Shown: in pieces, positions 1-9,993 of the stretch
How the letters are laid out: each line of letters opens with the position of its first letter
Position numbering within the stretch: the stretch's first letter is position 1
The notes under the pieces: model-generated
What the model saw: the letters and a program-made list of their open reading frames with translations, nothing else
Databases searched by the model: none
Told to the model about the DNA's origin: nothing
DNA from: Sorghum bicolor
Taxonomy: Eukaryota > Streptophyta > Magnoliopsida > Poales > Poaceae
NCBI RefSeq assembly: GCF_000003195.3
Contig: NC_012879.2
Span: 39,390,565 to 39,454,564, forward strand
Reading direction: 5' to 3'
Length of the DNA stretch: 64,000 nucleotides
Program-made: the position numbers and the translations under genes

Positions 1-2
1 AA

Positions 3-590
3 ATCAAAAATATTTTACAAAAGACCATAGATGAGATGGGTAAGGGGTGGAAGGACAAACTTCCTGATGCACTTTGGGCATATAGAACTACATTCAAAAC
101 ACCCATAGGCATGTCACCTTATCAACTTGTATATGGAAAAACTTGTCACTTGCCTGTGGAAGTAGAGTTTAAGGCTCACTGGGCACTCAAGAAATGGAAC
201 ATGGATCACCACCTTGCTAGTGAGAATCGTGTGATGCAACTATCTAAGCTAGAAGAATGGAAAGAGAAATCCTACCACGATTCAAGGATCTATAAAGAGA
301 GAACTAAACGATGGCATCATAAGAGAATCAAGCACAACGAGTTGAAGCCTGGAGATAAGGTTCTACTATTCAATTCAAGAGTTAAGCTCTTTGGGCATGG
401 TAAGCTACGAAGTAAGTGGGATGGACCATACAAGGTTATTGACACTTCAACACATGGAGCCATTACCATCCAAGACGACATAGGTAACACTTTTAAGGTA
501 AATGGTCAACGCTTGAAAATCTATCTTGAGCCACAAAACAACCTGGTAGAGGAACTTGATGTGATTGAGTTCATAGAATTCTCATATTAA
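3..590 (+). CDS. Integrase C-terminal part of a gypsy Pol polyprotein (partial, element L)
   Basis: The reading frame is open from base 3 and ends with a TAA at 588-590; about 195 residues are visible. It contains the Ty3/gypsy integrase stretch [20 protein letters not shown], the CHLPVE segment, a region rich in K and R ([14 protein letters not shown]) and a [10 protein letters not shown]...[11 protein letters not shown] segment. That last part is the SH3-like C-terminal DNA-binding region of Athila/Tat integrases. The DDE catalytic core lies upstream of the window. No chromodomain follows, as expected for this non-chromovirus lineage. No stop or frameshift is seen in the visible portion, so this copy may be fairly young. 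Confidence 0.9.
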   Translation: MKNILQKTIDEMGKGWKDKLPDALWAYRTTFKTPIGMSPYQLVYGKTCHLPVEVEFKAHWALKKWNMDHHLASENRVMQLSKLEEWKEKSYHDSRIYKERTKRWHHKRIKHNELKPGDKVLLFNSRVKLFGHGKLRSKWDGPYKVIDTSTHGAITIQDDIGNTFKVNGQRLKIYLEPQNNLVEELDVIEFIEFSY

Positions 591-1800
591 GCTCTCATAA
601 GCTCTAGACAATTACCTAACAATTAACATGCTCCACGAGTTTTGTTGTCTATTTGGGTTGTGCAGGATTTTGAGGCTTAAGAAGAGTGAGACCAAACATG
701 CAGGCCACAAGAGTGAACGACTATGTCAACATCCAGCTTGGGGGAGGCACCCCCACGTGTATCTAGATAAGTATTACTTTTCTTTCTTGGTTTTATTTAC
801 TAGTATTTGGAAAAAAATAAAAAAAATGCACAACCATGAAACCAAACAAAGTTTTTCTTTTGAGTAATATACAATAGTTTTGTGTAATCCTATGTTTTAA
901 ATAAAATAAAAAGAAAGTTTGATCCAAGTCTAGGTAATTGACAAACTAGATATGAGAAGGTCTGAGCTACTATTTAACTTGTTCCAAGTTTCGCTAGGGT
1001 TCTGGAGATTTTATCTTTTGAAAAACTAAAAATTCACAAAAAAATGAGATCATAATACCTAGAGTCTTAATAGATATAAATATTAAAACTGTGGGCTCTT
1101 GCTTTGTTCAAGCCATTGTTAAATTCTTGTAGTTTTGGTTGAGAGAATTATCATGCTCCAAAGATCAAGATCTTTTTTGTTTAAAAAATATAAAAGATTC
1201 ACTCTTCTGAAGTATTATTGCGTTAGAGGCATGGGACTATGCAAACAATTGATTCAAAAGAAAGAGTGAGACGAGAGGTAAAAATGGACAAGTGTCCGAA
1301 GTAGAATTAGAGGTACAAAGATACCCACCTGAGTGAAAAAAAGATGGACACGTGTCCGACAGTAGAATTAGGGGTACTTGCTACCCACTTAAAAAAAGAA
1401 AAAAAATGATAGCCCATGGTCCCTCTAATAAGCAATATGCCAGTAAGAGATGACAAACTTTTCAAAAAGGTCAAAGGTTTTGATCTAGGAGTATGACATT
1501 CCTCTCCCTTGCTCCTTGCTTTGACATAGCAAAATGCAAAGTAAGTATGCTAAAACTTTTAAAGCTCTACTTATATATCTTTCGAGAAGAAGGCAAATAC
1601 CTTAGTTTTATTTTGGAAACTTATAAAAACTCTAGAACAAAGGTAAGACAGAAGAACTTGAGACATAGTGCTTGACTTGATCGTTCTGTTTCTCAATCAC
1701 TTAAGACCTTAGTGATAACTTAAAAACCATATAGTAAGAAGCATAAAAGTAACCCCTATTTTCTTGCTGATTTTAGCTTTGCTCAGGGACGAGCAAAGGT
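591..1800 (+). other. 3' non-coding module of element L
   Basis: No convincing protein is encoded in this 1.2-kb stretch. It holds a polypurine/hairpin motif at 739-755. An A/G-rich segment near 1265-1398 holds two copies of a unit with GGACA-GTGTCC and GTAGAATTAG; the second copy contains the 12-bp palindrome GGACACGTGTCC. The end is conserved and leads to the polypurine tract (GCTCAGGGACGAGCAAAGG). Related modules sit before the 3' LTR of J, I, H, K, B and D, so this is a family-wide 3' UTR-like region. Confidence 0.7.
739..755 (+). other. Internal polypurine tract with hairpin (element L)
   Basis: TGGGGG and CCCCCA flank a five-base loop and are preceded by CCAGCT. The core AGCTTGGGGGAG is the same as in the terminal polypurine tract of this element. 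It lies 150 bp after the integrase stop. Homologous motifs occur in J, H, I, K, B and D. Confidence 0.6.
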
Positions 1801-1802
1801 TA

Positions 1803-1816
1803 AGCTTGGGGGAGCT
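1803..1816 (+). other. Polypurine tract, element L
   Basis: AGCTTGGGGGAGCT immediately precedes the 3' LTR start (TGTTGACGG). This is the expected place for the plus-strand primer of reverse transcription. Confidence 0.8.
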
Positions 1817-2238
1817 TGTTGACGGTCCTTAATGCTCACATTTAACAGTCAACTAATCATGGAAAAGGATCCAAATGCAACTAACACCCAGACTTAGGGT
1901 TTTATCTGACAGAATTCCACGAGTTTTGGTGTTTGTCTATTTATGGAGGGGGTTATCAGGAAATATGGAAGAAAGGCCCACATGTCAGGATTACATAGAG
2001 ATATTAACGTGCCGTGCAATTTTCTACCATCTAGAAGACTCCAGAAGCCACGGGAATGAACGGGAAGGCAATCGGGCTCAAAGGTAGGGCGCCCGCCCTA
2101 CTCTCCTGGGCGCCCGCCCACCTTCTGAGTCCAATCAGGACTCTCTTTCGCGATCGTGCTCCACCGACCTAAGGGATCAAGGAAAACCGTGTGATTAATG
2201 TCGGTTTGATCCGACGGCCCAGATTCATCTGAAAAGAC

Positions 2239-2246
2239 TATATAAG
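2239..2246 (+). promoter_or_regulatory. LTR TATA box
   Basis: TATATAAG lies about 420 bp into the LTR, downstream of the GC-rich boxes. The same arrangement occurs at 3824 (J), 44491 (E) and, reversed, at 10802-10808 and 17519-17526 (I). It is the likely RNA polymerase II core promoter of the LTR. Confidence 0.6.
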
Positions 2247-2331
2247 CAAGGTCCCCTGACCCCTGGAGATCATACCTCTTCTACAGAATCAAAGTTAGGG
2301 TTTCAATTCTTCATCCAAGTAGATAGGATCC

Positions 2332-2421
2332 CTCTAGTTCATCTAGTTCTAGTTCTAGTTCCTCTAGTTCTAGTTCATCTAGTTCTAGTTCTTCTAGTTC
2401 TAGTTTTAGTTAGTTCTAGTT
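2332..2421 (+). repeat. CTAGTT/CTAGTTC simple repeat in type A LTR
   Basis: About 90 bp of imperfect CTAGTT-type units sit in the transcribed part of the LTR. The same place holds about 43 bp at 26074-26116 and about 103 bp at 39724-39826, so the array length varies among copies. Confidence 0.85.
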
Positions 2422-3093
2422 GTAATCTAGAAAATAGGGAGAGAGAAGAGGAGAGCGGAGGAGGAGGAGCCGGATCTGTCGGATCTTCCTCAACATTGTA
2501 CTTTTGCAGCAACTGGTTCATTCTCCATCGTTCTCTAGGTTCTTCAATTCATAATTCCTGAGTTCTTTAATTACTTTTATTTACATTCAAGTTATTTATT
2601 GGATTTCCGCTTACATCAAGTGCTCTACTCTTTGCCACATTAGAGTAGTAATTAATAGATTAGACGTGGTGTTTAGTCTTGCAATTACCTGGAATTGCAC
2701 CCAATCCTGCGGATTATTGTGGTAGCCCTTGGGTAGTGACAGCCCTAATGATCGACGTATTCCACCTTGTTTGGATCAGTGTTTGTAGGACCGTAGTCAG
2801 AGCTTCCTAGCCCCCTTCTCATCTCTTTCTGTGGTTGGTTAGTGTTCTGATGTCCCGAAATAAATAATCTTTGAAGTAATTCTTGATTCTTAGATCAACT
2901 AGAGAACTCTCAGGAAACTTCCTCTCTTCTCACCAAAAAATAATCATATAGTTATCCTTGGGCGATCTTGAATCTTAATTAGTACACTCACGTTCCATGT
3001 GGAAAATCGATACTCTGGAATACTCCCGGGTGAAAGCTACATCGGTATCCGTGCGCTTGCGGATTTTTCTGTTTGCGTTTAAAATACCCAACA

Positions 3094-3402
3094 AGTACAT
3101 AGTCAAGAATTGGGCGTAACCTACTTGTTGCTTTTACTACCTTGATATTTGTTAGCTTGTCCTTGGCACCTGTTTTATTTTAAAAACTGTGTACTGATGC
3201 TTAGCCCTGCTTATTAGGTAGGTTTTCAACTAAGAAAGTTTGAAGGGTTGTTGTGGGATACTCTTATGGTGAATGATGTTTCAACTTGAGACCGATCGGT
3301 GGACTTGCTTTAAGAATGGAGTCTTAAAGTAGTGTCTCCAACTGTATCGATTAAGGACCGGTCCGTTGATGGCCTGCTGGGTTGAGAACTTATAGTACTA
3401 GC
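3094..3402. other. Spacer between L and J, possible old LTR fragment
   Basis: There is no ORF of note. The stretch with GATTAAGGACCGGTCCGTTGATGG loosely resembles the GCTAAGGACCGATCGTTGTACG stretch in the long LTR G (near 21380), which suggests a decayed LTR scrap of a Tekay-like family. The resemblance is weak, and the stretch could simply be pre-existing DNA. Confidence 0.25.
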
Positions 3403-4741
3403 TGTTGACGGTCATTAAGTACCAAATATAATCATCAATTAAATAAAGAAAAGGATCCAAATGCAACCAACACCGAGATTTAGGGTTTTATCTGATAGAA
3501 TTCCACGAGTTTTGGTGTTTGTCTATTTCTGCAGAGTTTATCAGGAATTACGGAAGAAAGGCCCACACGTCGGGTCTACATAGAGATATTAATGTGCTGC
3601 GTAATTATCTAACATCTAGAAGACTCCAGAAGCCACAGGAACGAACGGGAAGCTAAGCGGGCTCGGGGGCAGGGTGCCCGCCCTCCCTCCTTGGGCGCCC
3701 ACCCAGCTACAGGAACCAATCAGGCTCCGTCTCGCGGATTATGCTCCACCGACCTAAAGGATCAAGGAAAACCATGCGATTAATGTCGGTTTGATCCGAC
3801 GCTACATATTCATTTGGAGGGACTATATAAGCAGACCCCCTGACCCCTAGAGGAGGCACCCCTTGATCCCTATTCATTATTCATAGACTGAGCAAAAGTT
3901 AGGGTTTGGAGATGAGAGCTCTCCTCTCATCTCTAAACTAGAGTTGATCTAGATAGTAGCGAGATGGAGAGCAAGGGAGGATTGGAGGAGAGGCCAGCCT
4001 GTCGGTTCTTCCTCCGGTTGTACTTCGCCATGATCAAGCTCTAATCAAGCTTGCTCATGGGATGACTCTGGTAATCTACTTCTATTTCATTATGCAATTA
4101 CTATCCATGTATGTTATGCATCACAACTCTTTTGAGTACTTTAATCTATAGGACGCTATAGGTGAGAGTTGTAGTATAGGTGTAAGCGTGTTGCTTAGAC
4201 TTAGATCACTTGTGGACATCCCCTGTCTATCCAGATCGTGTGGTAGGCCGCGTAGGTGACAGTTACGTTGGTCCACTATAGTCCACCTCCCGTTAGCAGG
4301 ACTGGTAGGGTTTATCAGCCTATGGATAAGCATCCTTTGTGGTGTATTCTTATCACGTGGTTCGTCCCAGACATAGACATACCCCTTTGAAGTAGAGAAA
4401 CCATAGTTATCCTCTCTATTCTCCTACCATCGCCCATATACTAGATTGCTCTACTCTCTATTCTCATATTATCACCCATTGTTATCTTGCCTTTAATATT
4501 GTTCTTATTCAATTCTACCATCTTTCCTATTTACACCTACTTATCTATCTAGGTTAAGTTAGAGCATAGATCAGTTCTCCCGTTTCCCTATGGATACGAT
4601 AAAACCTTTAACCGAGTAAAAGCTACAATGGTATCCGTGCGCTTGCGGATTTATCTGTGTGCGTATAAATACCATATTACACTCTAGTGCCATGCTGGGG
4701 ATGACAACCTAGTACTCAAGTGGTGTTAGCAAGTGTCAACA
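3403..4741 (+). repeat. 5' LTR of element J (type D, 1339 bp)
   Basis: It starts TGTTGACGGTCATTAAG and ends AAGTGTCAACA. It is similar to the LTRs of D, read from the minus strand (45551-46888 and 52081-53417). It carries degenerate GC boxes near 3670-3702, a TATA box at 3824-3830 and the ATCCG/CGGAT hairpin at 4633-4650. Confidence 0.92.
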
Positions 4742-4748
4742 AGCTTTT

Positions 4749-4766
4749 TGGCACCGTTGCCGGGGA
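4749..4766 (+). other. Primer-binding site, element J
   Basis: TGGCACCGTTGCCGGGGA lies seven bases after the LTR. It matches the 3' end of plant tRNA-Asp (TGGCGCCGTTGCCGGGGA) except for one base. Athila/Tat elements commonly use this primer. Confidence 0.8.
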
Positions 4767-4901
4767 AACGGTTGCCGAGTTGACTACGAACTAGCTTAAT
4801 CATTTTCTAAAAAAATAAAAAAAATAAATATATTTCCTTTTATCCTTTGCCTCATCTCTGCTATTCTTTCTTCTTATCTAATCCTTGATCTCTGGTCTAT
4901 C

Positions 4902-6437
4902 ATGAATTCAAACATGTCTATCTATGAATTTCGTAGACCTACGGGCACACATCTCGAACCACCAAAATCTTCAAAGCCTAGCATAGCATCTAGTTTTGAG
5001 ATAGACCCCGAAATACATAGAATTTGTTCAAAAACAACCTTTCTCAGGAGAAGGTGAAGAAAACCCATACACACACCTAAGAGAGTTTTATCGAGTGTGT
5101 GACCTCCTTCGCATAGAAGGCATGTCTGACGAGACCCTTAAATGGAAGCTCTTTCCGTTCTCTTTAACAGGAAAAGCTAGACATTGGTACAAACTCAAAG
5201 TAGGGAGTGTTCATGGAGATTGGAAGGAGTTATATAATAGTTTTCTTTTTAAATATTTTCCAATCTCCAAAGTGGCGGAACTTCGACGTAAGATTATTTC
5301 TTTTAGACAACTGGAATAAGAATCTCTTGGCAATTCATAGGACCGCTTTATTAACCTTACTCTCACTGGCCCAAAGCTTTCTATTCCAGAAGAAGTTCTT
5401 CTAATTCACTTTTTTGAGGGCCTTAGTCGGGAAAATAAGAAAACCTTAAATACAGCCTCTAGAGGATCCTTCTATCACCTACCTGCTAGTGAAGCTAGGG
5501 ATTTAATTGATTCATTGAGGTGAAAGTTTCCTAGCATTTATATCCTTGAGAAAGAGAAAGAACCAGTTCCTAGTCAAGAAGAAGAAGTTTCGATAGCCAT
5601 ATCACAACCATTCCAAACTTTAGCTATCGATCCTAAACCATCAATACCCCAAAATTCTCCAAGGGACGAAGGAATCCGACCTTAAATCTTTCAGATGATG
5701 ATGGTTTAGACTTCTGGTTCCATAAGAGACCTTCAAGAAGGGATAATTCAAATCCTTGCAATAATGGTTCTCTTAGAGAATGTCCTGGTTCCTGCTATGA
5801 AGAAGTTGAGGATGACATATCAAGTGAAGGAGAGCTAAACCATATAGAAGATTCTATCTGCTCCCCTTCCATGTTCACAAATACTAAATCCATCCTTGAC
5901 CTTAGAGACCCCTCTTATCCCTCTCCTTTTCAGTCTCATGATGATCCTAGCAATCCATCAAGACGATCAAACCATAGGAGTCACAAAGACCATGAGGATG
6001 ACATGTCAAATAATGTCATAGAAGGAGAGCTAAGCCATATAGAAAATTCTAACACCTACCCTTTCCTGATCACAAGTTCTAAATGGCTAGAATGTGTAGA
6101 ATGGATGGACAAGGAAAAAGCCTTAATGGATTCTGACTTTGGCTCAATTTCAAATGGTGAGTTCTTGACTCCCTTGGAAGATGTGATTCATCCAACTACA
6201 GAAGAGGACATAGGTGAGACCAATCCAGGAGAAACTCCGAATATTCAGATTGGAGAGGAAGATAACAATAATGAGCATGGAATTTATTTCATAGCCACCT
6301 CATTTACTCCATGCTCATATGCAACATCTTCCCAATCTATTGGTCTCTCCAACCCCCTCTTCCTTTCTATTTATAAAAACTTTAAAAGGGCGGTTGTCGA
6401 TGCATATGTCTATAATAAATATTGCAGATCTCGTTGA
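4902..6437 (+). pseudogene. Decayed gag of element J
   Basis: It starts at ATG 4902 (MNSNMSIYEF) and can be followed to the stop at 6435-6437 by comparison with the intact gag of D. The capsid region (retrotransposon gag domain, around LKWKLFPFSLTGKARHWYKL) is clear at 5095-5320. The frame is broken by an extra base near 5015, an in-frame stop near 5318 and further shifts up to about 5700. The last 188 codons (5871-6437) are open. Compared with D, this copy has about 55 extra residues near 5850-6030 around a repeated EGEL-HIE motif, suggesting a local duplication here or a loss in D. No zinc knuckle is seen. Confidence 0.85.
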
Positions 6438-6749
6438 GTTGATCTTGATATAGGTCAACGTTGGAAGGGAAATCACTTCGCCAACATAAATTGATGGTTT
6501 CCCAAGGACAAGCTTAGTGTCCTAAAATAAGCACTGATCAGATCGTAACATAAGATTTTAATTATTTACAACATTACCTTGTGTATTGAGCATATAAGGA
6601 TAATTGTAAAAATATTCCTTTGGGTATTCTTGTCACTAACCTTTCCAGGATTGGAGGAAGAAGATTGGATGAATGACAAGCACAAGGTATGTCCAACCAA
6701 TCATCACACAACATTAAATTCATCCAAACTTGAATTTTGCAAAAAAATC

Positions 6750-6762
6750 AAGCTTGGGGGTG
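6750..6762 (+). other. Polypurine-like tract after gag (element J)
   Basis: AAGCTTGGGGGTG occurs 310 bp after the gag stop. The same motif occurs at the same place in I (15347-15361, minus) and D (50218-50231, minus). It copies the core of the terminal polypurine tract. Confidence 0.55.
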
Positions 6763-8462
6763 TACTTTACATAAAAACATCCTTTGCCATGTTGCTATGT
6801 TGGTTGTCCCTACCTTTGAGACATGCTCAATTTGTTAAATACTAATCACACTACTTCATCTCCACTTGAGTAGATCTCTATAAATGTTGTCATGCTACCT
6901 TTATCTATTTACAAGCAAGTGTTGGTTTGGAAGTACTCGACATACTTCCATTGGCATTTAAATTAAGCACGGTGCTTAGGTTAAATAGCCTTCCTTAATC
7001 TGATTAGACATGGAGTCTAGTTTGGCTACTGAACTAAAAACTGCTTGAGTAGATATTTGTATATTTTGTCGGACTAACCCCTGCAGGAAAACTTTCAATA
7101 TCAACCTCGGAAGTCATAAGATAAACTCACATTGGAGACAAAGAGAGAGACATATGAAGTTTAACAATTTACACAAGGAAGACATAGCTCATAAAAGATG
7201 ATCCATAGAGGGTGCTACAAACACGATGCATAACGGCTAAGAAAGGAAAGCTTCCACAAGGTGATACTGTACCATCACTCTTCAAGTAAGGTAACATCTT
7301 AAGGTACTTGACTATCTCTTTTATAAGCTTCCCCTTGGTTCTGGCGTTCATATGAATAAAAGAGACAAACATGTATGATTTACAGCTCTAGGTTAACCAA
7401 CCCAATCGATTCAACATCTTTACTCCTTCCACCTTTGTGATCCCACACTCCTAATCATATGAGCTAAAGTGTTGCACATTCAATATTTTGGAAGATATAA
7501 TGAAAAAGACATGTATATAGATAGATCATCTTTCCATAAGGTTGCGCGATCTGATCTGACAAATGTTTTAAATGTTACACTCATGAACTTATCACCCATC
7601 AACTTTGTCTTGCTCCCTATGCTTAAGGATAGAGAAGAATAAATATACTTTTGGTTCTGTTGGTGTTTTCCACCAACAGGACCCATGCGCTTGATCTCTG
7701 CCTTGTCTCTATGAGCAGGTACACTTGGAGCAAAACATGGTGGAGTTTTACAACTCCCAGACTCCACCAAGTGAAGGACCTGGATCTACGAGCACAAACA
7801 CACTGAGCAAGATACTACCAACGCCGCACTTCGAACTACGGGGCAAACGAAGAACATGGGTGACACCGTATCAAGAGGTGCAGACGTCAAGGTCCACACC
7901 TGAATCAAATGATGCACTTAAAGAATGAACACGGTGAGAAGTCTTGTTCAGAAGACATAAAACATTAAACACTCGCCGAAAGATAAAATCGGTAGTTATC
8001 CATATTTATCCTTTCTGCATTCCCTTTTTCCCTTAAATTATTTACTTTCCTTAAATGGCTTGTTAGTTAATCATGCTATCTTGAAAAGAAAATAAAAATG
8101 TTAAAAATAGTAAGCCCCATGTGAGTATGCTCGTGGCATAAAACCTACATTCACTATGGTGGCGTAAAGATAAAAAAATTTGTGTCCTATAGAAATGAAA
8201 ATATAAAAATAAATTTATGATCCTACCAAAGAGAGTAATATTTATTAGAGGAAGCTCAACATGATAAAGGCAAAGAGATTTTATGCTAACACTTAACCAG
8301 TTCCACAAAGCTTTGTTGTCTATTTGAGCTTCATAGAATTTAAGGATCAAAGAAGACTACCAGACGCAGGACATCCTAATCGCTGTCAGGGTGCTGCCGA
8401 CATTCAAATACACCTCCGCCACCTGGTAGCTACATCAGATGAAATTACGTCAAAATCCAGCT

Positions 8463-8480
8463 TGGGGGAGAGCACCCCCA
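8463..8480 (+). other. Internal polypurine/hairpin motif (element J)
   Basis: TGGGGG and CCCCCA arms flank a six-base loop and are preceded by AATCCAGCT. It is the second internal copy of the polypurine core in this element. Confidence 0.6.
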
Positions 8481-9993
8481 TTTATCTAGGTAAGTGTTTC
8501 TACTCGCGTTTATACTTTACTCAAATAATAAAAAGATGCATAATCATAAAAACCCAAATAATGATTTTATGCTTATATATATCTTTGTTTAGTTTGCTAA
8601 ATAAATAAATAAATAAAGTTTGCTATGAACCCTCATGATAAGCTCTCACATGGAAATAATGAATAGTTGCTCTGCCATGCCTAGTTCTTAAAATTGAAAT
8701 CTCTCTCAAGTTTAGGCATGACTATTATGAATTAAGATTTTCTCTAAACCTGAACTTGTGGGAAGAGTACTTGATCTAAAGTCTAAGTCGTTAACGGATA
8801 TGATATGGGAAGGTTGAGTTGCTGTTTATCTGTTCCTAGAGATGCTAGAATTCTGGAGAATTTTCTCTTTGGAAATCTTTAAAATGTTGCATGATGAGTT
8901 CCTGTATGGTCAGAGTTTAAAATCCTACCACAGCCACATGTACATGCTTATTAGACTATGAACCATACATTTACTTTTTACTGCTTATGAGCATTAATTG
9001 TGGTCAAGCTGTGTAGACCCTTAGGAGCTTGTCATGCAGTTAAAGTCAAGATTCACTTACACGTTCACTCATACATGCTGCTTCTACTCTGGAAGTACGC
9101 ATCCACATACATCCACTTATTTCCCTCTCCAGATTCACCCAAAATTATTCTACTCCAATCCGGGAGAGAATAGCCAAAAACATTATCCCATTCATGTTTT
9201 CCCTGTAAAATAAATGCTCGAGATATTTTGGTTACTACCACTTGCTACATTATTCCAGGAGGGTGAGTGCTCTAAAAAAAGGAGAGAGATGAAAAAAGAA
9301 AAAAATACGAGGAAATAAAAGGGGCAAGTGCCTGGAACCTCGAAGAAAAGAAAAAGTGAGACGAGAGGTAAAAATGGACAAGTGTCTGACAGTAGAATTA
9401 GGGGTACAAGATACCCACCTGAGAGAAAAGAAAAAGAAAAGATAGAGCATCTCATTCCCCTCAAAAAGCTTCAAAGTGCAAGAAAGGTATGTATCCCCGC
9501 AAAAGAGTAGACGTAGAATTAGACTTTCACCATTGTTTTCACCATTTTCACCATCATCACCCTACACCATTCATTCGCCACACATGCACATCTTGATTTG
9601 TCTTATTGATTTGTTCTTCTGGATCCATGGTTTGACTATGCAATAAATGTCATGTAAGTATGTATACTTTATCTCCCACCTATGAGCTCTAGATATCAAA
9701 GCCTTATTAGAGTAGGTTGAGAGAGAAGGCAATATTACTATGCCTCATACCACAAATACCACATACTTTGAGAGAAGGCATATACCATCACTGCCTTGGT
9801 AAGGATGCAGAAATACCACAAAAGAGAGAATTGAGAGAGTCATACAAGGAATCTCTGAGTTTTGTTTTGAAAATATGCAAAAACTCCAGAGCCATAGTTG
9901 ATCAAAGAACAAGAGACATGGTGCTTGACTTGACCATTCTATCTTTTAACTGCTCAAGACACAAGTGACAGTTGCAAGCCCCATGGTGGAAGG

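Larger units (their letters stand above)
1..3093 (+). mobile_element. Element L: 3' part of an autonomous Athila/Tat-like Ty3/gypsy retrotransposon
   Basis: The order is integrase C-terminus, long 3' non-coding region, polypurine tract, then an LTR beginning TGTTGACGG and ending ACCCAACA. This is the 3' end of a plus-strand LTR retrotransposon whose gag, protease, RT and 5' LTR lie left of the window. The base after the LTR starts the possible target duplication AGTAC (3094-3098), whose partner is outside. It shares its LTR type (type A) with H and with the solo LTR inside B, so it is a plausible enzyme donor for those gag-protease elements. This pairing is inferred from LTR similarity only. 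Confidence 0.9.
1817..3093 (+). repeat. 3' LTR of element L (type A, 1277 bp)
   Basis: It starts TGTTGACGG and ends ACCCAACA, so the ends are the short inverted repeat TGTTG/CAACA. It contains direct GGGCGCCCGCCC boxes around 2088-2119, a TATA box near 2239, a CTAGTT repeat and, close to the end, a hairpin with ATCCG/CGGAT arms (3047-3064). It is closely similar over its whole length to 25562-32820 (minus insertion M) and to 39210-40489. Confidence 0.92.
3403..9993 (+). mobile_element. Element J: truncated non-autonomous gag-only LTR retrotransposon
   Basis: It has a 5' LTR, a tRNA-Asp-like primer site, a decayed gag and then 3.5 kb of non-coding modules, but no protease, RT or integrase. 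It is the plus-strand relative of the intact element D (45551-53417). The body stops at 9993 where the minus-strand element I begins. The terminal polypurine tract and 3' LTR of J are not found on the other side of I. CTAGC at 3398-3402 is the possible left target duplication. Confidence 0.88.
6438..9993 (+). other. Non-coding body of element J
   Basis: Only spurious short ORFs are present. Distinct modules can be recognised: a polypurine-like tract at 6750-6762; a spacer (about 6870-7935) related to 14250-15340 of I, 34990-35095 of K and 49060-50200 of D; and the 3' module (7936-9993) with the hairpin/polypurine motif at 8463-8480. In H and B, gag-protease coding sequence directly precedes the 3' module, so J has lost or never had the protease. 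Confidence 0.7.

Noticed and set aside
2332..2421. CTAGTT array as a possible CRISPR or satellite array
   Set aside because: Units are 6-12 bp without unique spacers. It is a simple repeat internal to the type A LTR, varying in length among copies.
4749..4766. tRNA-like sequences next to the LTRs
   Set aside because: These are only 12-18 base primer-binding sites complementary to a tRNA 3' end, not tRNA genes; no cloverleaf surrounds them.
8463..8520. GGTAAGT after the hairpin in J as a conserved splice donor
   Set aside because: Other copies read GATAAGT or GCTAAGT at the same place, so the donor dinucleotide is not conserved.
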